A DNA stretch of 64,000 nt from Desertivirga brevis (GCF_017355835.1 NZ_JAFEWF010000001.1:186001-250000); one strand, 5' to 3'. Counted from the stretch's first letter, positions 19,663 through 27,636 are shown. Numbers and translations: made by a program. Notes: a model not told the origin generated them from the sequence alone.

Positions 19663-19826
19663 TTATCTAGTTATTAGGGTATTGGCCAATACACTAGCTT
19701 CCATTCTGGAAACAGTCTGCTGGCTTACCCCTAATTCAAACGGAAGGTATCTTGCTTCATATTTTTCAATTCACGAATACGACTAATTTTTCTTCCGATA
19801 TGTGCGGGCTTTAATGAGGTTTCCAT
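19663..19826 (-). pseudogene. Frameshifted remnant of an XRE-family HTH regulator
   Basis: From ATG 19826 on the minus strand the frame reads METSLKPAHIGRKISRIREL and then KNMKQDT before a premature stop. In the next frame the continuation is ELGVSQQTVSRMEAS and VLANTLITR, ending at TAA (19663-19665). Together these make a typical XRE helix-turn-helix (MKQDT..ELGVSQQTVSRME) broken by a one-base shift near 19745-19755. At about 54 residues it is also short for such regulators, so the 3' end may be lost too. A 66-codon open frame (19783-19983) overlaps its 5' end but is less convincing. Confidence 0.6.
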
Positions 19827-19995
19827 ATCCCAAATATAGATTTTTTTCAGAAGTGTAATGAAACCTCCTTTTGCCTAACATATAAAATAAACAGGCAAAT
19901 AGTAAGGCTGGTAGAATTGGTGCGAAATATATTTTTACTGCGCAAAAAGACTGCATACTGAGTATTAACCTTTGAACTGTCAAAATAATTAAAGG

Positions 19996-21456
19996 ATGAA
20001 TTTTAAGATTGAAAACGGGCTCAACAAGATTACCATTGGATATAATGATCTTGGAACTTATGTGAAAATCAGCAAGCCTGTATCAATGACCTGGAGCGAC
20101 TGCCAAGGTTCGGTAGGGCAATATCTTGCCATGATGCCGCTTACCCCGGAAGAGAGAAAACTTATTTATGACCAGTTTCAACTTGATCTCTACGGAAATT
20201 TCAACGATAAGGAAGCCGAGTTATTCGAGGTGTTGCAGCCTTTGCTGAGACTATTGGAAAATGGAGAATACTATCTTGGGTATAGTGATGGTACAGCTAG
20301 GCCTGTTGTGCATAGTTCGAACGGAAACTATGAGCAGGGTTGGTATATTGCGTATCCTAATGTTGCAAATCCGACCAATGTTGAAAGGGAGAAAGAAAGG
20401 TATTTGGAACACCGGAAGAACTATGTGCTTGGTGATTACAGGGAAGATATGGTTAGTTTCAGTAGCAGCTGGTTGTATGATACCTGGACTAACGAAATCT
20501 TTATCGCAACACGTCCGGAAAAAGAATTGGATCCTAAGAGGGTAGACTATTTTGAGGAACGTATAAGTGCGGGTGAACGGCCTTTTATTCTTACATTATC
20601 TGCAAGTTATCTGCCGGAATATGAACATACCGAATCTTTTATCCTTGATGGCCATCATAAATTGGAAGCTTACCAGCGTCTGAAGATCGATCCTCCACGC
20701 GCAGTTCTTGTGCGAAACTTTCATAGTATGGAAGAAGCTGAGTTTGATCTTCCGGCTCTTGCCGATCGATTGTACCCGTGGCAGTTCAGGCATATTTTGG
20801 ATAATATGGATAACAAATCGACTGTGTTAAAGCATTTCCTTGATAAGCCTGGGAATTCCTTGATTCAACATATTCGTCACGGTGAATTTATAGATCATTA
20901 TGCAAATGGCAAGATAAAGTCGAAAGGGAATTTCGTCCTGGATGAACCTCATGGGAAGGTAACGGAGTATTATGACAACGGAAATAAGAAGGCCGAGAAA
21001 CTATATGAAATGGGTCAGAGTGTGGGCTTATGGCGAGAATGGTTTAAGAATGGTCGTATAGAAGCTGAGTTTTCATTTATCGACGGCCAGTATTCTGGTC
21101 CCTATATTTCTTATATGGAAGACGGATCTGTAAGGGCAAAGGGAACTTATGTAAACGGACGGCAGGAGGGCTATTGCTTTAGCCGGTATATGCATACTGG
21201 AAAATTGGATAGCGAATGCTGGTATAGTAATGGGAAATTGATTGAAATAAAAAGTTACAGTGATGTGGGCAGTTTGGTTCGGCACGAGAAGTATTCTGAA
21301 GTGCAGAACAAAATGGTTTCTGTTTTATCTGCTCCTCAACGTGAATATTCCTACCAGGGATGGGAGTTGAACAATGGCGGAGACTTCAGTGAGCTTTGGC
21401 GGATATTGGCAATTGTTGCCCTTATCATCTGTGGAATGTCTCAGTGTTTTCGTTGA
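19996..21456 (+). CDS. YwqK-type (MORN-like) repeat protein with a ParB/Srx-like DGHHKLEAY motif
   Basis: The 486-residue protein has three parts. Residues 1-180 are unrecognised and rich in aromatic and acidic residues. Residues about 213-230 (FILDGHHKLEAYQRLK) carry the DGHH..A motif seen in the ParB/sulfiredoxin-like superfamily. Residues about 285-430 form five to six YwqK/MORN-like repeats (YANGKIKSKGNF, YYDNGNKKAEKLY, WFKNGRIEAEFSF, YMEDGSVRAKGTY). A hydrophobic helix at about 465-482 closes the protein. YwqK repeats occur in antitoxin- or immunity-like proteins, but the association with a DGHH module is unusual to me. The gene is monocistronic and faces away from the genes to its left. 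Confidence 0.7.
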   Translation: MNFKIENGLNKITIGYNDLGTYVKISKPVSMTWSDCQGSVGQYLAMMPLTPEERKLIYDQFQLDLYGNFNDKEAELFEVLQPLLRLLENGEYYLGYSDGTARPVVHSSNGNYEQGWYIAYPNVANPTNVEREKERYLEHRKNYVLGDYREDMVSFSSSWLYDTWTNEIFIATRPEKELDPKRVDYFEERISAGERPFILTLSASYLPEYEHTESFILDGHHKLEAYQRLKIDPPRAVLVRNFHSMEEAEFDLPALADRLYPWQFRHILDNMDNKSTVLKHFLDKPGNSLIQHIRHGEFIDHYANGKIKSKGNFVLDEPHGKVTEYYDNGNKKAEKLYEMGQSVGLWREWFKNGRIEAEFSFIDGQYSGPYISYMEDGSVRAKGTYVNGRQEGYCFSRYMHTGKLDSECWYSNGKLIEIKSYSDVGSLVRHEKYSEVQNKMVSVLSAPQREYSYQGWELNNGGDFSELWRILAIVALIICGMSQCFR

Positions 21457-21596
21457 TAGGACGTGAGATGTAAAATGACCCCTGCTATAAACGGCTGAAT
21501 GGTCTTATCAATAAAGTAGTTTGCGTTTGATGAGGCGTTAATCAACGAGTCTGAAATTTCGGGCTCCTTCTTCAGAATAGCCGCATATTGGTATCT
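21441..21596 (-). pseudogene. Protein-like C-terminal remnant on the minus strand
   Basis: After an in-frame stop at 21597-21599 the minus strand is open for 51 codons without an ATG and reads ILKKEPEISDSLINASS, then YFIDKTIQPFIAGVIL, ending at TGA (21441-21443). The composition looks like real protein rather than a shadow frame, and it overlaps the end of the YwqK-repeat gene by 16 bases. I infer the decayed 3' end of a lost gene. The family is not recognised. Confidence 0.35.
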
Positions 21597-21679
21597 TTAC
21601 CCATTCTGCTGAATTTCATAGCCTTCGATTCGTCCATGGAATGACAAGAGCTTATTCGGTGCGTTACACAAAACAAAAA

Positions 21680-22312
21680 ATGAAAGTTTTTAAGAGTATT
21701 ATAGTTACCTTTTTATTCCTTATCACAGTCCAATTGTTTGCTCAAACTCCTCAGCAGCTGGTTAAAGCTAGCTTTGATAATTACAAGAAGGCTATTTTAA
21801 CCGACAATGCAAAAGCTGCCTTAGCAGAGGTAGATTCGAGGACCAAAAAATACTATCAGGAGCTACTGGTAAAGACTAAAATGCTCGACAGTGTTGGCGT
21901 GAACAAGCTTCCTGTAGTTGACAAGTTTACAGTGTTGGTTATCCGGCATAAACTTTCGAAAGAAGAAATCCTTAGAATGCAGGGCACCGATTTATTTCTA
22001 TATGCTATTGAATCTGGAATGGTAGGAAAGTCGTCGGTTTCAGACAACTCTATAGGAAACGTCACGATCGCTGGAGATTTTGCAAAAGGACAACTTGTAT
22101 CAAAAGGTAAAGCAGTTCCTTTTTTCATCCACTTCTACAAAGAAGATTCGAAATGGCGATTCAACCTTACTTCTTTGTTTCCCTTGGCAAATATGTCGTT
22201 TAAGAAATTAGTGGAAGATAGTGGTAAAACACAAAATGAGTTTCTGTTCTATATGATGGAACTTATGACAGGGGCAAAACCGGAGGCATCTGTTTGGAGG
22301 CCCGTGCAATAA
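21680..22312 (+). CDS. Secreted hypothetical protein
   Basis: I choose ATG 21680 because it gives a clean signal peptide (MKVFKSIIVTFLFLITVQLF followed by AQ); the frame is open 13 codons further upstream but that extension would hide it. The mature 190 residues start QTPQQLVKASFDNYKKAILTD and contain alternating helices and strands with no recognised motif. Proteins of this look in Bacteroidota are periplasmic. It is followed closely by a WG-repeat gene whose upstream block recurs twice more in the window. Confidence 0.65.
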   Translation: MKVFKSIIVTFLFLITVQLFAQTPQQLVKASFDNYKKAILTDNAKAALAEVDSRTKKYYQELLVKTKMLDSVGVNKLPVVDKFTVLVIRHKLSKEEILRMQGTDLFLYAIESGMVGKSSVSDNSIGNVTIAGDFAKGQLVSKGKAVPFFIHFYKEDSKWRFNLTSLFPLANMSFKKLVEDSGKTQNEFLFYMMELMTGAKPEASVWRPVQ

Positions 22313-22333
22313 ATTGTAGCGTGGAAGAAATCC

Positions 22334-22374
22334 TTCTTTTTCCGATATTGGCTAATAGAAAGTCTATTAATGGT
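22334..22374 (+). repeat. Leader block copy A (upstream of first WG-repeat gene)
   Basis: These 41 bases (starting ttctttttccgatattgg and ending attaatggt just before the ATG) recur with few changes and the same length at 28440-28480, and in part at 30557-30594. Each copy stands directly before the start of a secreted-protein gene. The third copy is out of frame with its gene, so the conservation is more likely regulatory or due to duplication than coding. Confidence 0.6.
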
Positions 22375-22989
22375 ATGAGGTTTCGTAGAATAGTATGGTT
22401 ACTTCTTCTAGTATTTCCTTTATGTGTACAGGGGCAAAGAAAATTTACCGTCAAATCTGTAGCGGCAAAGGGATGGACTCGTCAGTATTATCTGGTGGAT
22501 GATAAGGGAAAAACGGTCAGAAAACTGGATACCGCAAGATTTAAGATGTTTTTAAGTGGATTTCGGCCAGGCTATTTTGCTGTTTTTAGTATTAAAGGCG
22601 TTAAGGGTTGGTCTGCGATAGATATTAACGAAAAGATATTATTTAAAGTTTATAATACGAGTTCCGGCGAACTTAGTCCTGACGAGTTAAGGGAAGGCAA
22701 AATCAGAATTGTTGATGCTTCTGGAAAAATAGGTTTTGCAAACTCTCTCGGAAAAGTTGTGATTAAGCCTCAGTTTGAAATTGCAAGCTCTTTTTACAAG
22801 GGTAAAGCCATGATTGGACAAAAGTGTAAGAATGTACCCTGGGATAAACACGAGGATGAGAGCAGTGCTTTTCACCATTATTCCATAGTGTGTCAGGAGC
22901 AGGGTTATATAAATTCTGAAGGAAAAGTGGTGTTAATTGGAAACTTTACCTACGAACAGATCAAGAAAAGAATCAAATGGAAAAGTTAG
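22375..22989 (+). CDS. Secreted WG-repeat protein, paralogue 1
   Basis: Starting at ATG 22375 the product has a signal peptide (MRFRRIVWLLLLVFPLCVQG, then Q) and a mature part of about 185 residues with two or three WG-like repeats (KGWSAIDINEKILFKVY, ASGKIGFANSLGKVVIKPQF, GYINSEGKVVLIGNF). It is a close paralogue of the product at 28481-29104; only the N-terminal third differs noticeably. WG-repeat proteins are beta-rich and often occur among toxin-immunity genes, but no activity is evident. A short coding-like tail segment (22991-23077) follows it. Confidence 0.75.
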   Translation: MRFRRIVWLLLLVFPLCVQGQRKFTVKSVAAKGWTRQYYLVDDKGKTVRKLDTARFKMFLSGFRPGYFAVFSIKGVKGWSAIDINEKILFKVYNTSSGELSPDELREGKIRIVDASGKIGFANSLGKVVIKPQFEIASSFYKGKAMIGQKCKNVPWDKHEDESSAFHHYSIVCQEQGYINSEGKVVLIGNFTYEQIKKRIKWKS

Positions 22990-22990
22990 G

Positions 22991-23077
22991 ATGAATAGGC
23001 GGTCCATAGGGAACGGAAATCATTACGAGGAGTTTAGATTGATTTTGTCGAAAGGGGAAAATGCGATGTTCTGGTAG
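22991..23077 (+). pseudogene. Tail fragment 1 (GNHYEEFRLIL type)
   Basis: This 29-codon frame reads MNRRSIGNGNHYEEFRLIL, a short linker, and ends NAMFW-stop. The same C-terminus, with only a few changes (GNHYQEFRLILWKGKNPMFW-stop), ends a longer coding-like remnant at 31298-31444. Two independent copies with conserved frame and stop argue that both are the broken 3' ends of one protein family. I do not recognise the family. Confidence 0.45.
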
Positions 23078-23264
23078 GGGTATTGACTTGAAGCCATCAG
23101 CTCTGTCCTTATTGTTTTTTCAAAAAATTGTAAGGAGCTTTTGGATGGATAGAAACCATTTGTATATTGCATTTATGTGAGGCTAAGGAATCTAAACCGT
23201 TTTGTAGTTAATTGATTTCCCTTTACTTTAATTCATAATTTTTGTAGTAAGAATCTAGATCACA

Positions 23265-23513
23265 ATGGCATCTTGTTATAACTGTGGCGCGCCTAAATCT
23301 TCTTTTAGAAGATATGTCAAAACAGGCTTTTCGAAAACTAACTATTGGGGATCCAGATATTCGGGAAGCAGCAGTAGAACTTACCATGGAGTACGGAGTC
23401 TTTGCGAAAACTGTGCGTATAATATTGATCGGAAAGCTGCGCTTCAAAAGCTCACTATCCAAATTATTATTACCATTATTCTTGTGGTTCTTGTTATTAA
23501 GTACAAAATGTAA
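23265..23513 (+). CDS. Small zinc-ribbon protein with C-terminal membrane helix
   Basis: The 82-residue product has a CxxC pair at residues 4-7 (CYNC) and a second at about 47-50 (CENC), spaced as in a zinc ribbon, and ends in a hydrophobic helix (IQIIITIILVVLVI) with a short positive tail. It would be tail-anchored with the zinc site in the cytoplasm. Its stop shares one base with the next ATG (TAATG), so the SH3 protein and the YcxB-like protein downstream are probably co-translated. A longer overlapping frame (23284-23631) is judged a shadow. Confidence 0.7.
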   Translation: MASCYNCGAPKSSFRRYVKTGFSKTNYWGSRYSGSSSRTYHGVRSLCENCAYNIDRKAALQKLTIQIIITIILVVLVIKYKM

Positions 23514-23851
23514 TGAAAGATTGGAATTATATAAGGAGGATAAAGAGGCGGGCCAACTTCCTTCTTTTGTTAAACATTGTTTTAGTTGCTATTTTGTTTC
23601 TTGCACCATCATCAAAGTCTTCTTCAGATGAATCTTCTTCTCTATCTGCTACCATAAATGCAAAGAGAGGCGTTAAGCTTAGAGTGGAACCCAATGTCAG
23701 TTCTAAAGATATTGTAACCATCCCTCCAGATGCCCGAGTATCTATTCTTTCTACTGATACAGTTTTAACTAACAAATGGGTGAGAGTGAAATTTAATAAG
23801 ACAATAGGATGGGTATGGGGCGATTATATTAAAATAAAGAATAAAGAATAA
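23513..23851 (+). CDS. Membrane-anchored bacterial SH3-domain protein
   Basis: The 112-residue product has an N-terminal membrane helix (FLLLLNIVLVAILFLA), a serine-rich linker, and a bacterial SH3 domain (RGVKLRVEPNVSSKDIVTI, then WVRVKFNKTIGWVWGDYI). SH3b domains usually bind cell wall or peptides outside the cytoplasm. The gene is joined by one-base TAATG overlaps to the zinc-ribbon gene before it and the YcxB-like gene after it, a three-gene membrane operon. Confidence 0.75.
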   Translation: MKDWNYIRRIKRRANFLLLLNIVLVAILFLAPSSKSSSDESSSLSATINAKRGVKLRVEPNVSSKDIVTIPPDARVSILSTDTVLTNKWVRVKFNKTIGWVWGDYIKIKNKE

Positions 23852-24357
23852 TGGAAATATCCGTAGAGATAACAAAAGAAGACTACCTAAACTTCAATAA
23901 ATTTTATTTTCAAAAGAAAAAGTCCAAGCAGCGGTACATTAGAACAGGGATATTTTCTGTACTCCTTGCTCTATTAGTACGTGCTGATTACACATTCGAC
24001 CTTGAAGCCTTTATACTTATTACAATAGGAACTTTTGTTTTCCAACTTCTGATGCTTCAAGTATTTCTGCCTCCCCTAATGAAATTAATGGGCCATACAC
24101 CGGCAAAGAATGGATCGATCCTTGGTAAAAGAGTCTTTCGCATTACTGACGAGGGAATAACGGAGGAGTCTGAAAACTCAACCTCTTTTCATAAATGGAA
24201 GTCTGTAAAGTCTGTTGATGAAAATGATCGTTCTCTATTTATCTTCGTTGATACTATCGCTGCCTATATTATTCCAAAGCGCTACTTTGAAAACGACGAG
24301 CATTTAGCAAGTTTTTCAAAGCTCGTTGAGGAGCATGTGGAAAGGGCAAATCTGTGA
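23851..24357 (+). CDS. YcxB-family membrane protein
   Basis: The 168-residue protein starts MEISVEITKEDYLNFNKFYF, has two hydrophobic segments (about 34-68), and ends in the typical YcxB-like C-terminal domain (KRVFRITDEGITEESENS, FHKWKSVKSVDENDRSLFI, AYIIPKRYF). YcxB-like proteins are small bitopic or polytopic membrane proteins of unknown function that recur beside polymorphic-toxin and immunity genes. It is the last gene of the three-gene membrane operon. Confidence 0.8.
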   Translation: MEISVEITKEDYLNFNKFYFQKKKSKQRYIRTGIFSVLLALLVRADYTFDLEAFILITIGTFVFQLLMLQVFLPPLMKLMGHTPAKNGSILGKRVFRITDEGITEESENSTSFHKWKSVKSVDENDRSLFIFVDTIAAYIIPKRYFENDEHLASFSKLVEEHVERANL

Positions 24358-24375
24358 TAAGAACGTTAATGTGGA

Positions 24376-24557
24376 ATTTACGAACTTTTATTTAATAACT
24401 TCGAGAAAAACGGCCTGGATTTGAACTCTGCTGAAAGGGAGTTAATTCAGTCATTTTTTAAAGCACAGAAAATACCGGAAAAACCGATATGTAATACAGC
24501 AAGGTGACGTATCCCGGTACGAAACTTTCGTCAACAAAGAGATGTTGCGACTTACCT
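24376..24557 (+). pseudogene. Decayed 5' copy of a Crp/Fnr-family regulator gene
   Basis: Bases 24376-24557 are a degenerate copy of the 5' end of the intact Crp/Fnr gene at 37207. The shared protein reads YELLFNNFEKNGLDL, then AERELIQSFF. The start codon is changed to ATT, a base is added near 24460 so the frame shifts after QSFF, and a stop follows; DNA identity with the intact gene continues to about 24557 and then ends abruptly. The remaining two thirds, including the HTH, are absent. A gene duplication followed by decay or a broken recombination event is inferred. Confidence 0.8.
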
Positions 24558-25120
24558 TATGCTCAGTTCTTGCTCATACCTTGTTAACCCTTTGTTCAGT
24601 TAAACAGACCGGAAACGCAGTTTTACCTGAACAAAAACTGAACAAGTACTAGCGGAGAGCTGAAGAACCGCCATGAAAAAAAGAGGCAAAAAAACGTTTT
24701 GGGGTCCAAATGAGGTCAAAAAGGGGTCTTTGGAGCTTAGCTAATTCAGTTTCTAGTACTCGTTTTATTGCTTGTAATATCCCAATTACGTTCTTAAACC
24801 GGACGGCAATTAGATCTATAAATTTACATTTGAACCCAAATTGTCTCCACATATTGGAAAAGGGCTTCCTAAAACTTTAGCGGGTTATAAAAGAGTGATT
24901 CCTTCTGTGATTCATGGTAACGCTGTTTATCTGGATTTTAGGTATTTTGAAAAATGGTGACTCGGGATGTAGGTTTATAAATAACAGAAAAGCATCTAAG
25001 GTTAGTTAAAGTGAATTTAATGGGCACCAGCTCCGGATAAAGAAGCTTGGTCGGCTTCTGGGTTGCGGATACCATTAGATGTCACAAATTTACAGCAGAT
25101 GCGCTACAGGAGTGGTTGAC
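24558..25120. other. Gene-poor stretch with a possible further remnant
   Basis: No intact gene is seen. On the plus strand a frame interrupted by one stop at 24811-24813 reads YPNYVLKPDGN, then KFTFEPKLSPHIGKGLP and VIHGNAVYLDFRYFEKW to TGA at 24960, which looks like the decayed C-terminus of a protein (about 24778-24960). A 67-codon minus-strand frame (24649-24852) is judged a shadow. The rest is not interpretable. Confidence 0.3.
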
Positions 25121-25261
25121 TTAGCCGCTCGCTTCATCTTCACTTTCATGTTTGCTTTTAGCTTTTTTTGCCTCGGCTTCAGCACGCTCTTTATGTTCTT
25201 TTTTTTCCTTAAATTCTTTTTGTCGCTGCTTCTTTTGTTGCTCTGCTGCTTTAGTACTCAT
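25121..25261 (-). CDS. 46-residue highly charged protein
   Basis: On the minus strand an ATG at 25261 opens a 46-codon frame (MSTKAAEQQKKQRQKEFKEK, ending HESEDEASG) composed almost wholly of Lys, Glu, Gln and Ala, expected to form a single helix or coiled coil. It has a proper start, stop and strong codon regularity, while the opposite strand frame over the same bases gives an implausible phenylalanine-rich protein. It may bind nucleic acid or ribosomes, but nothing establishes this. Confidence 0.5.
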   Translation of the reverse strand: MSTKAAEQQKKQRQKEFKEKKEHKERAEAEAKKAKSKHESEDEASG

Positions 25262-25418
25262 GGTCTGACTGCTTTGGTAGATCTATTTAAAAAAAAGCTG
25301 GTTTCCCAAGGCCGGTTTAAAATGAAATTCTATAACAAAAACAACTTATGTGCCAATCGCAAGCTGGAGATGTAAAGTTGCGAAAAAGTATTAAAGGATT
25401 AGGTTCATTAGTTAGGTT

Positions 25419-25553
25419 TTGAAAAAGGACAACCACGGTATTTTGAAGAGTAAAGGAACCTGGAGTTGGTTTCGGAGGGTTATGGGATTTGTGTTTAGTT
25501 CCTTTGGGATTCTTGCAATGTATTCCTTGAGAGTCGGTGGAGTTACGACGTGA
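25419..25553 (+). other. Possible 44-codon TTG-start ORF
   Basis: A frame from TTG 25419 reads LKKDNHGILKSKGTWSWF and then a hydrophobic MGFVFSSFGILAMYSL segment to TGA at 25553. It could encode a tiny membrane protein, but there is no supporting signal beyond composition. The remaining 25262-25610 holds nothing else that I can interpret. Confidence 0.2.
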
Positions 25554-25610
25554 ATAAATTACTCGTCTTTCGATAACGGAATTAAGTATATTTGATAAAC
25601 CTCATGTCTT

Positions 25611-26105
25611 ATGAAACAACATTCAACAAGCCTTACTACCATAACCCTCCTTTTTCTTTTTCTATCCCTGCATACTAAAGCGCAGGAATTCAAGGCAGAG
25701 ATAAAAGACCTCAGCTTCATACAAGGCAAATGGCAATTAAAACACCAATGGGGAGACATGGAAGAATTCTAGGGTGCTCCAACGGGTGATAATATGCTCA
25801 GCAGCTACCGTTGTGTTAAAGATGGCAAAATTGTCTTTTACGAATTTGTAGTGATCGAACAGAAAGGGCAGGTACCGGTAATGTATCTCCGGCACTTTAA
25901 CCCGGGAAGTGTTGGCTGGGAAGAAAAGGATGCTCCCAATCCTTATCCTCTCATTAGTTTAAAGAAGAACCACGCGGTTTTTAAAGGCGCAGATGGGACT
26001 GAGCTAAGTTACACATTAAAAGCCCCTGACAAATTAATGGTCACCTTGAAAGAAAAGAACAAAGAAGGGAAGGAAGAAATCACAATGTTTCCTTATTCCA
26101 AATAA
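25611..26105 (+). pseudogene. Secreted DUF6265-like protein interrupted by an amber codon
   Basis: A complete 165-codon frame runs from ATG 25611 to TAA 26105 with a single internal TAG at 25770-25772. Before it is a signal peptide (MKQHSTSLTTITLLFLFLSL, then HTKAQ) and IQGKWQLKHQWGDMEEF; after it GAPTGDNMLSSYRCVKDG and FYEFVVIEQ, the DUF6265/lipocalin-like pattern in which a Trp normally follows the Glu-aromatic pair. A TGG-to-TAG change would explain the stop, and everything else is intact. It is therefore a very recent pseudogene, a sequencing error, or a read-through gene. Confidence 0.75.
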
Positions 26106-26525
26106 AAGTGCCCTGATTCATTTCAGTTGAAGACCTTTAATATTTTCTTTGTTTGCAAGGCATCTGCCGGAGAATGCACATACCAAGTATCTTACCTACG
26201 ACGGTTCTTATTAATCGGATGTGTATTAGCTCCTGAAGATTTATTTTAAAAGAGCATTCTTTATATGAGGTTTCCAAGGTCCCTTTATTTCTATTTAGAA
26301 AGAAATTTATCCTCCTTTTGACTTTGTAAGTAATATATCCAGGCAAATGAGTAAAACACCAGTATAATTGGTGGGGTACCGCTTTCACTCTGCCGAAATT
26401 AGTATTGCAAGGAAAAGGAGGAATTAATAAATACTCAGGGATGGTGAAAATGCAATAGGAATTCTAAGTATTACTAATTCCATGACAGGGAAGGAGATCT
26501 AAAATCAACAATAAATAACCTGCAT
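26106..26525. other. 420-base stretch without a recognisable gene
   Basis: I see no convincing gene, RNA or repeat. A short plus-strand segment (RHLPENAHTKYLTYDGSY before a stop, about 26157-26210) is weakly protein-like and could be debris. An 83-codon minus-strand frame (26137-26388) is poor in composition and judged a shadow. Confidence 0.3.
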
Positions 26526-26750
26526 ATGGAACCCACATCGCAAACTGCTCTTAATCACACTGAATCTCCTAGAGGCATGAGCCTAGAGGAAGAAGTCTCT
26601 GGAGAAGGTAATAAAAAGCTAAATAAAGCCATCGAATCACATGTAATCTATCTATTGGAGGCCGCACCTGCGCAGATAATGAAAAGGGAGGGGGAATTTT
26701 TAGACACCGTGCAATTGATTCAGCAGGCCTGGCACAGAAAGGAGGAATAA
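26526..26750 (+). CDS. Small hypothetical protein coupled to a HEPN gene
   Basis: The 74-residue product (MEPTSQTALNHTESPRGMSL; then AIESHVIYLLEAAPAQIMK) has no signal peptide or recognised domain and is acidic with a helical second half. It lies 4 bases before the HEPN-protein gene on the same strand. Small genes directly before HEPN proteins can encode their partner or antitoxin, which is a plausible but untested role here. Confidence 0.55.
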   Translation: MEPTSQTALNHTESPRGMSLEEEVSGEGNKKLNKAIESHVIYLLEAAPAQIMKREGEFLDTVQLIQQAWHRKEE

Positions 26751-26754
26751 GGGA

Positions 26755-27636
26755 ATGGAAGCTGTTTATCTTTCTGAAGACCGCTCTAATCCACCTGCTA
26801 ACTTGGCTAGCTTGCATCTGCTGGAAAACTTGCAGACTTTCCCAATCGCAAATGAGCTGGATCAGGAGCAAGCAGTTCTGGAGTTCCTGGTTCGTGTAGT
26901 AAAGCCTGATATGATATTTAGGGTGGAGAAGCGAACGGACTGTATTCCGTATTGGTACGATTTCGTGCTGGTGTTAGCAGGCACTCCTGGTCAGTCCTTC
27001 CGCGAACTTGAGCCTGTGCTTGATTTTGCAACTGCCTGCTGCGCTTCTATTTCCTGTTCGCTGCTTAATTGGGGCCAGCTAAAGGAGCTGCTATACAAGG
27101 GAGAGTTCTTTTACCTGACCAATTGTTGTTATCAGAACCTTGTGTACAATAGAACTGCTTCCAAACTTCCCAAAGTTTCTTTTGCTGCACTGCTTGCTAC
27201 TAGGCAAAGAGCTTCAGCAACTTTTGAAGCAGGTAAAAAGCTTTCTGGTCTGTTTTTTCAGGGAGCCTGCATGTACGCTGCGGGAAGGGAAAATACCATG
27301 GCAACCTTTATGCTGCAACAAACTATTGAGCATTGTTACCGCTGGCTTACCCGCTCCTTTTACGGGAGAGACCAGAAAACGCATTCACTAAGAGCACTGA
27401 AGACTCATATCCGCCGCATTGCTCCAAGTCTTATGAATTACTTTCCGGATGAGACAGAGGAAGACAAGGAAATCCTGGATCTTTTAGAGCGTGCTTACCT
27501 TGATTCGCGGTATACTTCTGATTTCTTAGTAAGTGACAAACAGCTTGCTATATTGATGCAGGGCACAAAGGGCCTGTTGGAGGAAGCGGCAAAAGTGTTT
27601 GAGGAAAAGATGAGAGTGTTGGATATAGGGGAGTAG
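26755..27636 (+). CDS. HEPN-domain protein with degenerate nucleotidyltransferase-like N-terminus
   Basis: The C-terminal 130 residues (about 160-290) form a HEPN domain: an all-helical segment with MATFMLQQTIEHCYRWL, THSLRALKTHIRRIAP and LERAYLDSRYTSDF. The N-terminal half (about 35-125, IFRVEKRTDCIPYWYDFVLV, LAGTPGQSFRELEPV) resembles the non-catalytic nucleotidyltransferase-like part seen in this Bacteroidota family. HEPN proteins often act as RNases or as partners in toxin-antitoxin modules. The canonical Rx4-6H active site is not clearly present, so a nuclease role is uncertain. It forms a two-gene unit with the 74-residue protein upstream. Confidence 0.75.
   Translation: MEAVYLSEDRSNPPANLASLHLLENLQTFPIANELDQEQAVLEFLVRVVKPDMIFRVEKRTDCIPYWYDFVLVLAGTPGQSFRELEPVLDFATACCASISCSLLNWGQLKELLYKGEFFYLTNCCYQNLVYNRTASKLPKVSFAALLATRQRASATFEAGKKLSGLFFQGACMYAAGRENTMATFMLQQTIEHCYRWLTRSFYGRDQKTHSLRALKTHIRRIAPSLMNYFPDETEEDKEILDLLERAYLDSRYTSDFLVSDKQLAILMQGTKGLLEEAAKVFEEKMRVLDIGE

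Noticed and set aside
19783..19983. 66-codon minus-strand frame resembling a small membrane protein
   Set aside because: It overlaps the better supported, frameshifted XRE regulator and has no recognised similarity.
23284..23631. 115-codon plus-strand frame overlapping the zinc-ribbon and SH3 genes
   Set aside because: The two overlapped frames encode clear CxxC and SH3 motifs with TAATG coupling, whereas this frame has no recognisable domain.
25079..25375. 98-codon plus-strand frame rich in Phe and Leu
   Set aside because: It is the antisense of a Lys/Glu-rich small gene (25121-25261); its composition is an artefact of that strand.
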